A DNA stretch of 12,484 nucleotides. Origin: DATKEU01 sp035544495 (GTDB lineage Bacteria > Myxococcota_A > Polyangia > Fen-1088). Every line of letters starts with the position of its first letter. Position 1 is the first letter of the stretch. Below, in pieces: positions 1 to 5,403 of this stretch. Position numbers and translations under genes: made by a program. The stretch is taken from the NCBI GenBank assembly GCA_035544495.1, contig DATKEU010000018.1, forward strand, positions 1 to 12,484, in the 5' to 3' direction. Under the pieces are notes generated by a model. It worked only from the letters and a program-made list of their open reading frames with translations, had not been told where the DNA came from and searched no databases.

Positions 1-963
1 GCCGGTGGTCGCGCCGGGCGCCTGCGCGGGCGCGGTTCCCGGCGCGGTCGCCGTCGCTGGCGGCGCGGGTGGGTGCGCGGGCGCGGCGGCACCCGACGAG
101 GTGGGCGCGGGCGCGGCAGGCGCCGCCGGTTGCGCCGCTGGCGCCGGTTGCGCCGCGGGCGCCGCCGTCGCGCTGGCCGTCTCGCTGGGCGCGGGAACGG
201 GGCCGGTTCGCTTGATGAACGAGGGCAGCCAGTTGGGCTGCTTGAAACCGGCGTAGGCCGCGATCGCCGCCAGCCCGACGACGACCAGCAGCCCGGTCGC
301 GATCTTCGCGCCGCGGTGGGTGGCGGGACGCAGGGAATCGAGGTCGTCGTCCAGGAGAGGATCGTTCTCGACGCGGGTGGGGATCTCGACGGTGGGAAAG
401 TTGCCGCTGGTGTAGAGATCGCTGTCGTCGTCGTCATCGGCGGACGCGGGCGCCGTCGCTGTCGGACCGCGGGCGGCCGGCCGCAACGGCGAGGGCGGGT
501 TGCGCACCGGCGTGGGGGCCGGCGTGCCCGGCCGCTGAAACTGAGTGGTCGGCTCGGCGGCGCGCGCGCGATCGGCCTGCGAGACGACCTCGAAGAAGGG
601 CGCCAGATCCAGCAGATCGCCGAGCTGCCGCCAGGGGCCGCCCTTCTGCGAGATGCGATCCTCGCGGGTCACCTTGCGCTCGACGATCCACTTGTGCAGC
701 GTGCTGAGATCGCGAAAACGGTGCGTCTGTCCCTCGGCGGTGGCCAGCAGCCAGTCGGCGGCCGGAGGATCCGTCTGCTGCAGCCCCATGCCCGGCGTTC
801 CACCGGTGCTGCGTGGCGGAGGCGTCGCCGATTGCGTGACGCCCTGGCGAGAGACGACGAAGGTGTGACCGCACGAGGTGCACTGCACCGACGCGCCCGC
901 GTCGGTCACGCTGCGATCATCGAGCTCGTATTCGGTTTGGCAGCGGTCGCAACGAACGTCCAT
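1..963 (-). CDS. Zinc-ribbon / GYF-like / single-TM protein, C-terminus cut by window edge
   Basis: The frame is open from an ATG at 963 to the left edge, giving 321 residues without a stop, so the C-terminal part is missing. Residues 1-37 form an MJ0042-type zinc ribbon with CxxC pairs C5/C8 and C28/C31 followed by GHTFVV. Residues about 70-125 (starting WLLATAEGQ, with GGPWRQL) resemble the GYF-type module seen in some myxobacterial proteins. A Pro/Ala linker and an acidic DDDDD run near 176-180 follow. A single TM helix lies at about 222-240, then a long Ala/Pro-rich tail begins near 255. With no N-terminal signal peptide, the zinc ribbon and GYF-like part should be cytoplasmic and the Pro-rich tail periplasmic. 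The order ZnR, GYF-like, TM recalls the gliding-motility protein GltJ of Myxococcus, but many myxobacterial proteins share this layout, so no symbol is given. The gene is preceded by a hairpin and a weak extended -10 element, so it is probably transcribed on its own. Confidence 0.82.
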   Translation of the reverse strand, partial: MDVRCDRCQTEYELDDRSVTDAGASVQCTSCGHTFVVSRQGVTQSATPPPRSTGGTPGMGLQQTDPPAADWLLATAEGQTHRFRDLSTLHKWIVERKVTREDRISQKGGPWRQLGDLLDLAPFFEVVSQADRARAAEPTTQFQRPGTPAPTPVRNPPSPLRPAARGPTATAPASADDDDDSDLYTSGNFPTVEIPTRVENDPLLDDDLDSLRPATHRGAKIATGLLVVVGLAAIAAYAGFKQPNWLPSFIKRTGPVPAPSETASATAAPAAQPAPAAQPAAPAAPAPTSSGAAAPAHPPAPPATATAPGTAPAQAPGATTG

Positions 964-986
964 CGATGGGGCCTATTGGGGCCAGA

Positions 987-995
987 AACATAGCA
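987..995 (-). promoter_or_regulatory. Possible extended -10 promoter of the zinc-ribbon gene
   Basis: On the minus strand the bases read TGCTATGTT, an extended -10 (TGn followed by TATGTT, 4 of 6 matches to TATAAT). This predicts transcription starting about 17 bases before the ATG at 963. No recognisable -35 box sits at the usual distance. It lies downstream of the hairpin that would end the preceding operon, which is where a promoter is expected. The evidence is weak. Confidence 0.25.
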
Positions 996-1016
996 CGCCC
1001 CACCGCGCGGCGTCCG

Positions 1017-1040
1017 CGCCCAGCGCCCCGCCGCTGGGCG
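1017..1040 (-). terminator. 9-bp GC hairpin after the ABC/GNAT operon
   Basis: CGCCCAGCG (1017-1025) and CGCTGGGCG (1032-1040) are perfect inverted repeats around a 6-base loop. The hairpin lies about 80 bases beyond the GNAT stop codon and before the start of the next gene on the same strand. No T tract follows on the minus strand, so it is not a canonical intrinsic terminator. In high-GC genomes such bare hairpins often act at transcript ends or as 3' stabilisers. It could also be a regulatory site of the downstream zinc-ribbon gene. Confidence 0.4.
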
Positions 1041-1046
1041 TGTGTC

Positions 1047-1089
1047 CCGGTATTCACCGGCACGCTCCACACGTGGATGGACAGTCCAC
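1047..1089. repeat. Cluster of short inverted repeats in the intergenic region
   Basis: Three small dyads sit side by side. CCGGT/ACCGG flanks a 4-base loop (1047-1060). TCCAC/GTGGA is separated by 2 bases (1066-1077). TGGAC/GTCCA is separated by a single base (1078-1088). The TCCAC word recurs at 1085-1089, so the GTGGA in the middle could pair on either side. These could be operator half-sites or alternative RNA hairpins between the GNAT and zinc-ribbon genes. Short dyads are common by chance in GC-rich DNA. Confidence 0.25.
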
Positions 1090-1122
1090 CCGACCCGCCC
1101 TGGCGCCCTCGGCGCGACCGCG

Positions 1123-2010
1123 CTAGAGGCTCTCGGGGAACAGCGCGTAGAGCTGGGCGGGTGGCGGCGCGTAGCGACCCTTCACCATCAGGTTGCCCAG
1201 GTGATCGATGCGGAAGCCGCGCGCGAAGGCTCGCTGCAGGACCGCGGGCGCGGCGGCCGAGGCCCGCACCACCGCGGCCCGGCCAGGCAGAACCGCCGCC
1301 GCCGCGTCGAGCAGGATGCCCAGGCCCTCGGGCGAGTCGGCGACCGCGGGACCGACGATCACCCGCGCCGGCAGCGGGCGATAGAAGAGATAGCCGGAGA
1401 GCTGGCCTTCCGGCTCCCACAGGAGCGCGGCGCCCGTCGACGCCAGCAGGGCCAGATCGCGGCCCCGTTCGGCGCCGGTGCGGGCGGTGTCGTAACGCTC
1501 GAGCGCGCCGAGATCGCTCGGCGTCACCGCGCGCAGGGCGACGGGCGGCGTGGCGGGCGGCACCAGGCGATCGGCCAGCAGGTACGGCGCCACGTCGACG
1601 ACCGTGTAGCCCATCCGCGTGTAGAGCCCGAACGAGTCGGGGTTGAAGCTGTCCTGAAACAGGCGGACGCTGGAGCTTCGCTGCGCGAGCTCCGCGAAGT
1701 GGCTCATCAGAGCGCGCCCGATGCCGCGCGGAGCGCCGGGGCGCGCCGCCACCGGGCCGATGCTGGTGGTGGCGCCGCGCGGGTGGGCGAACCCCACGCC
1801 GACGGGAACGCCTCGCTGCTCGACCAGCGCGCACCCGCCCGGGTCCAGATCCAGATAGGCGCGGCACAGCCAGGCGGCGCTCTCCAGCGTGGGAAATGGC
1901 GGCGTGTGGCCGCGCAGGCGATACACGCCGCCGAAGGCGTCGAACAGGATCTGGGCCGCCGACTGGGTGTCGGCGGCGACGAGCGCCCGGACGTGCAACA
2001 GCGCGGACAT
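1123..2010 (-). CDS. Tandem GNAT-family N-acetyltransferase
   Basis: This 295-residue protein contains two GNAT-type halves. The N-terminal half (about 5-150) has the acetyl-CoA loop PRGIGRAL (94-101, GxG at G96/G98), a following helix, and the late-strand motif NPDSFGLYTRMGYTVVD. The usual Gln/Arg that opens the loop motif is replaced by Ala93. The C-terminal half (about 158-295) matches the acetyltransferase-associated family Acetyltransf_18: YDTARTGAERGRDL, then VIVGPAVADS, then the closing NLMVKGRYAPPP. It probably transfers an acetyl group from acetyl-CoA to an amine; the substrate cannot be read from the sequence. The ATG at 2010-2008 shares one base with the TGA stop of the permease (TGATG), so translation is coupled and the enzyme is the third gene of the ABC operon. 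The frame stays open far upstream, but that extension overlaps the permease and is rejected. Confidence 0.88.
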   Translation of the reverse strand: MSALLHVRALVAADTQSAAQILFDAFGGVYRLRGHTPPFPTLESAAWLCRAYLDLDPGGCALVEQRGVPVGVGFAHPRGATTSIGPVAARPGAPRGIGRALMSHFAELAQRSSSVRLFQDSFNPDSFGLYTRMGYTVVDVAPYLLADRLVPPATPPVALRAVTPSDLGALERYDTARTGAERGRDLALLASTGAALLWEPEGQLSGYLFYRPLPARVIVGPAVADSPEGLGILLDAAAAVLPGRAAVVRASAAAPAVLQRAFARGFRIDHLGNLMVKGRYAPPPAQLYALFPESL

Positions 2011-2804
2011 CACACGAAGTCCCGGCGCGCGAAGATGATCATCGATAACCCCAGCACCAGCACCGAATAGCCAAAACCATACAGCGTGGTCCACGCCATG
2101 TAACCTGGTCCGAGAAGCTGGCCCGGCAGCGCCGCGTCGTCCGCGCCGATGACCGCGCCCGATGGAAAGAAGAGGTGCAGGTTGGGCAGCACCGCGGCCA
2201 CGACGTCCACGGCGCCGCTGGCCCCGCCGCCGGCGCGCGCCGCCAGCTGGCGCAGGTCGGGGACCGAACGCCCGACGACGAACACGCCCAGCGCGAAGAA
2301 CCCCGACAGGAAGGGGCTGGAGAACGACGAGAACAGCAGGGCGACCGAGGTGACGATGGTGACGTTGACGAACAGCAGCCACAGCGACTTCGTCAGGGCG
2401 GCGTCGGGCCGGCCGCCCTGCGCCAGCAGCGTCAGCGCCAGGACCACGCCCATGACCACGATCTGGATCCCCAGCGTGGTCAGCATCCCCAGCCATTTGC
2501 CAAGGACGAACTGCCAGCGCGCGATCGGCTTCGGCAGGATGGTGTAGACGGTCTTGAGGTCCAGCTCCTTGTAGAGCAGGTTCACGCCCACGAAGACGGC
2601 GATGAGCACGCTGAACAGGTCGACGCCGAAGAGGCCGATGTCGCGGGTCATGCGCACCTCTTCGTTCAGCGACAGCTCGCCGACCGCGACGGCCGACAGG
2701 ATCAGCAGCACGGCGAAGAACAGCAGGCTGTAGAGGATCTTGTTGCGCGCGGCTTCGCGGAAGGTGTTGCGGGCGATGGCCAGGATGGCGGCGCCTCGGT
2801 TCAT
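2010..2804 (-). CDS. ABC-2 type transporter permease
   Basis: This 264-residue integral membrane protein has about six predicted helices (near 23-43, 60-78, 105-129, 141-160, 164-179 and 237-258). Between helices 2 and 3 lies the segment LLYKELDLKTVYTILPKPI, then ARWQFVLGKW. This conserved cytoplasmic stretch is typical of NosY/GldF-like ABC-2 permeases and contacts the ATPase. The long loop at about 182-235 contains Ala/Gly-rich sequence and LFFPSGAVIG. As part of a homo- or heterodimer with the upstream ATPase it should form an exporter or a mechanochemical inner-membrane complex; the substrate is unknown. Its ATG overlaps the ATPase stop as ATGA (2801-2804), and a GAGG Shine-Dalgarno at 2811-2814 lies 6 bases before the start, inside the ATPase gene. 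Confidence 0.93.
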   Translation of the reverse strand: MNRGAAILAIARNTFREAARNKILYSLLFFAVLLILSAVAVGELSLNEEVRMTRDIGLFGVDLFSVLIAVFVGVNLLYKELDLKTVYTILPKPIARWQFVLGKWLGMLTTLGIQIVVMGVVLALTLLAQGGRPDAALTKSLWLLFVNVTIVTSVALLFSSFSSPFLSGFFALGVFVVGRSVPDLRQLAARAGGGASGAVDVVAAVLPNLHLFFPSGAVIGADDAALPGQLLGPGYMAWTTLYGFGYSVLVLGLSMIIFARRDFV

Positions 2805-3781
2805 GAGTGGCCTCGGGGCGGGGCGGTGGCCTGCGTCGCCTCGCGCACGAACAGGTCCTCGAGCGACTCGCGGCGCGGCGACACCGAGACCAGGGCCGCC
2901 CCGGCGGCGAGCGCGGCGCGCAGGAAGGCGTCGACGTCGGCGCCCTCCGGAATGTCCAGGCGCAGGCCATCGCTGCTGGCGTGCTGGCGCGTGCCGGGCG
3001 GCGGCGCCAGCGCGGGCGGCGCCGGCGCGCGCAGCACCACCTCGGTCGACAGCACGCGCGCCGACAGCAGGCGGCCGAGCGGGCCCACGTCGCGCAGCGT
3101 GCCGGCGACGACGATGGCGGCGCGGTCACAGATCATCTCGACGTCGGGCAGGATGTGGGTCGAGAAGAAGACGGTCTTGCCGTCCTTGCGCAGGTCCATG
3201 ATGAGGTCGCGCACCTCCTTGCGGCCGATGGGGTCGAGGCCGGTCATCGGCTCGTCCAGGACGACCAACTCCGGATCGCCCATCAGGGCCTGGGCGATGC
3301 CGATCCGTTGCAGCATCCCCTTCGAGAACTTGCGCAGCGGGCGGCCGCGCGCGTGATCCAGGCCGACGCGCGCGATGAGCGCGTCGGCGCGCGACCGCCG
3401 GGTCGCGGCCGGGACGCCGCACAGCGCGCCCGCGAAGTCGAGGAACTCTTCCGGCGTCAGGTAATCGTAAAAATACGGCGTCTCGGGCAGGTAGCCGAGG
3501 CGGCGCTTGGCCGACAGCGACGGCACGGGCAGGCCCAGCACCTCGGCGCGGCCGCGCGTGGGGAAGATGAGGCCCATCAGCATCTTCAGCGTGGTGGTCT
3601 TGCCCGCGCCGTTGGGGCCGAGGAACCCGAAGATCTCGCCGCGCTGGACCTCGAAGCTGACGTCGCGCACGGCTTCCACGCGCTTGCGGAAGAATCCCAG
3701 GCGGAACGTCTTGCCGAGACCGTCCGCGCGCAGCACGACGTCCGCTGAAGGACCCGCCGAGGTCATGGCCACCGCCATCAT
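2801..3781 (-). CDS. ABC transporter ATP-binding protein (ABC-2 / GldA-NosF type)
   Basis: This 326-residue ATPase energises the permease encoded directly after it. Visible motifs are Walker A GPNGAGKT (55-62), a Q-loop region GYLPETPYFYDYLT with Glu at the Gln position as often seen in this subfamily, signature FSKGMLQRIGIAQAL (152-166), Walker B ELVVLDEPMTGLDP with the D-loop (171-184) and the H-loop STHIL (His209). Residues from about 230 form the C-terminal extension typical of drug/gliding-type ABC-2 ATPases (DUF4162-like), here with a Pro/Ala insertion near 253-265. All catalytic residues are present, so it should be active. The start is uncertain: ATGs lie at 3781, 3778 and 3766 and none has a convincing ribosome-binding site. 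It is the first gene of the operon; a 90-base gap separates it from the barrel gene upstream. Confidence 0.95.
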   Translation of the reverse strand: MMAVAMTSAGPSADVVLRADGLGKTFRLGFFRKRVEAVRDVSFEVQRGEIFGFLGPNGAGKTTTLKMLMGLIFPTRGRAEVLGLPVPSLSAKRRLGYLPETPYFYDYLTPEEFLDFAGALCGVPAATRRSRADALIARVGLDHARGRPLRKFSKGMLQRIGIAQALMGDPELVVLDEPMTGLDPIGRKEVRDLIMDLRKDGKTVFFSTHILPDVEMICDRAAIVVAGTLRDVGPLGRLLSARVLSTEVVLRAPAPPALAPPPGTRQHASSDGLRLDIPEGADVDAFLRAALAAGAALVSVSPRRESLEDLFVREATQATAPPRGHS

Positions 3782-3871
3782 AATCCAGTCCGCGCGATCT
3801 CACGGCGGCCGATGAGTGGTTCTGCTACGGTAGAGCGACGTTCGGGCATCGTCGTGGTGTCGTCGCCGCCG

Positions 3872-4570
3872 TCAGGGGATGCGCGCTTGAACTCCAACTC
3901 CCAGATCGATCGCGAAGCTCAGCCAGCGCAGAAACCCGATGGTGTCGCCGGCCTGGAAGTAGACGCCGAAGTTGCGCACCACCTCGAACATGATGCCGTT
4001 CGAGTTACGGAAGGCGATGTCGTTGCTGTGCTTGAGCGCCGGGTCGTGGTCGGCGGTGGTGTCGAACGCGACCTGCACGGTAGCGAACAGCTTGATCGGC
4101 TGGTCGGCGTCGCTCCAGTAACGAAAGCCGGGCGCCACGACGAACTGCCGCCCCGGCGTGAAGTCCTGCTCGATGCCGAAGCGCAGATCGACCAGGATGT
4201 CCCAGCGGCGGGTGATCCCGAACGACGGCTGCACATCGAGAAACAGGGGCAGGCGGCCGCTGCACACGCGCTTGTCGACCTGGCCGCACCCGACCATCTC
4301 CTGATAGGGAAAGATCGTCCGGTACCCGCTGCCGAGCAGGAGGGCGAATCCGAACTGCATCCGGTGCTCGAGGTCGGGCGGACGCAGGCGGGGGAAGACC
4401 TTGACGGGCGCTGCATCGGCGGCCGCCCGAGAAGGCGTCGCGGCGTCCGCGGCAGGGACGGCGGCGGTCGGCGGCGGCGCATCGGCGGCGCGCGCGGCCG
4501 GCTCCCACCGGGTCAGCGGCGCGGCGACCGACAGCAGCGCCACGGCGGCCCCAGCGAACGAGGTGCGCAT
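3872..4570 (-). CDS. Secreted, probably outer-membrane beta-barrel-like hypothetical protein
   Basis: The product has 232 residues and I do not recognise its family. A signal peptide is predicted at 1-28 (cleavage near AARA/AD), followed by an Ala/Pro-rich linker to about 58. Residues 70-232 alternate polar and hydrophobic/aromatic positions in short strands: RMQFGFALLLG, LFLDVQPSFG, WDILVDLRFGIEQDF, QFVVAPGFRYW, KLFATVQVAF, GIMFEVVRNFGVYF and LSFAIDLGVGVQARIP. This pattern suits an outer-membrane barrel of 8-10 strands. Cys95 and Cys103 are close enough to form a disulfide in one loop. The last residue is Pro rather than the usual Phe or aromatic, so barrel insertion is not certain. Its start lies about 40 bases from the divergent DUF4159 gene, so the two share a compact promoter region. 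No Shine-Dalgarno is evident. Confidence 0.78.
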   Translation of the reverse strand: MRTSFAGAAVALLSVAAPLTRWEPAARAADAPPPTAAVPAADAATPSRAAADAAPVKVFPRLRPPDLEHRMQFGFALLLGSGYRTIFPYQEMVGCGQVDKRVCSGRLPLFLDVQPSFGITRRWDILVDLRFGIEQDFTPGRQFVVAPGFRYWSDADQPIKLFATVQVAFDTTADHDPALKHSNDIAFRNSNGIMFEVVRNFGVYFQAGDTIGFLRWLSFAIDLGVGVQARIP

Positions 4571-4617
4571 CGACGCAGCAGTCTAGTGGAAACCGAGCGC
4601 TTGGTGAAAAGTTGCGC
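4571..4617. promoter_or_regulatory. Compact divergent intergenic region
   Basis: Only about 47 bases separate the barrel gene (minus) from the DUF4159 gene (plus). Promoters for both must lie here or overlap the coding starts, which makes coordinated control possible. I see no clear -35/-10 pair in either direction. The region is slightly less GC-rich than its surroundings, with CTAGTGGAAA and GGTGAAAAG stretches. Confidence 0.35.
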
Positions 4618-5403
4618 GTGAGCGGGCGGCGCATCGGCCGGCGGGCGTGGGCGCGCGCGGTGGCGGGTGGTGCCGGCGCGGCGGCGGCGTGGCTGTGGGG
4701 CGGGCGGCGCGCCGCCGCCATCGGCGACCACGCGCTGTTTCGCTTCGCGCGACTGGCCCTACCGGGATTGCCCGATCCGCGCCCGACGGCGCTGCGCCGC
4801 CTCTCGTGGGAGCTGGTCCGCCGCACCAGCCTGGTGACGGCGTCGGATCCCGCCGAGCCGCGCATCGTCGACCCGCAGCTGTTTCGCTTTCCGTTCCTGG
4901 TGCTGTCGGGCGATCGCGGGTTTGCCCTGCCGCCCGAGGCGGAGATCGCGCGCCTGCGCCGTCACATCACCTACGGTGGCTTTCTGCTGATCGATTCGGC
5001 GGAGGGGCGCGCGGGCGGCCGCTTCGACGAGTCGGTGCGGCGCCTGCTGGCGCAGACGCTGCCGGGCGAGCTGCCGGCGCGCATTCCGCCCGAGCACGTG
5101 CTGTGGAAATCGTTCTACGTCCTGCGCGGCGCCCCCGGGCGCATCCTGGCCGCGCCGTACGTCGAGGGCGTCGAGCGCGATCGCCGCCTGGCCGTGGTCT
5201 ACACGCAGAACGATCTCGGCGGCGCCCTGGCCCGCGACGGCTATGGCCGCTGGGAGCACGAGGTGATCCCGGGCGGCGAGACCCAGCGGGAGGAGGCCTT
5301 CCGCTTCGGCGTCAATCTTGTGATGTACGCGCTCTGCCTCGACTACAAGACCGAGCAGGCGCACATCGATTACATCTTGCGCACGCGGCGGCAGGTGCGA
5401 TGA
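4618..5403 (+). CDS. DUF4159 domain-containing protein
   Basis: The product has 261 residues from the GTG at 4618; a TTG at 4612 would add two residues, and neither has a strong ribosome-binding site. The N-terminus is Arg-rich followed by an Ala/Gly/Trp hydrophobic stretch (GGAGAAAAWLWGG) and then RRAAA. This is Tat-like in style but lacks the full SRRxFLK consensus. The DUF4159 fold covers about 40-259: FPFLVLSGDRGFALP, the helix ARLRRHITYGGFLLIDSAEG, HVLWKSFYVLRG, GVERDRRLAVVYTQNDLGG and the closing FRFGVNLVMYALCLDYKT. The fold is related to class-I glutamine-amidotransferase/ThuA-like domains. It is exported or membrane-anchored and of unknown biochemical role. In related bacteria it is usually encoded with MoxR, DUF58 and VWA proteins. 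Its stop overlaps the next start by 4 bases (ATGA, 5400-5403), implying coupled translation and a functional partnership. Confidence 0.9.
   Translation: MSGRRIGRRAWARAVAGGAGAAAAWLWGGRRAAAIGDHALFRFARLALPGLPDPRPTALRRLSWELVRRTSLVTASDPAEPRIVDPQLFRFPFLVLSGDRGFALPPEAEIARLRRHITYGGFLLIDSAEGRAGGRFDESVRRLLAQTLPGELPARIPPEHVLWKSFYVLRGAPGRILAAPYVEGVERDRRLAVVYTQNDLGGALARDGYGRWEHEVIPGGETQREEAFRFGVNLVMYALCLDYKTEQAHIDYILRTRRQVR

Noticed and set aside
73..993. Plus-strand 306-codon open frame over the zinc-ribbon gene
   Set aside because: It is extremely Arg/Gly-rich. The minus-strand frame has a zinc ribbon, a TM helix and normal composition.
2011..3129. Upstream extension of the GNAT reading frame to 3129
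   Set aside because: The added sequence is Arg/Ala-rich and overlaps the permease and ATPase. The ATG at 2010 sits in a TGATG coupling site and begins a normal GNAT N-terminus.
4647..5399. Upstream extension of the VWA reading frame to 4647
   Set aside because: It overlaps the clearly supported DUF4159 gene in another frame. The ATG at 5400 overlaps the DUF4159 stop and starts a typical protein.
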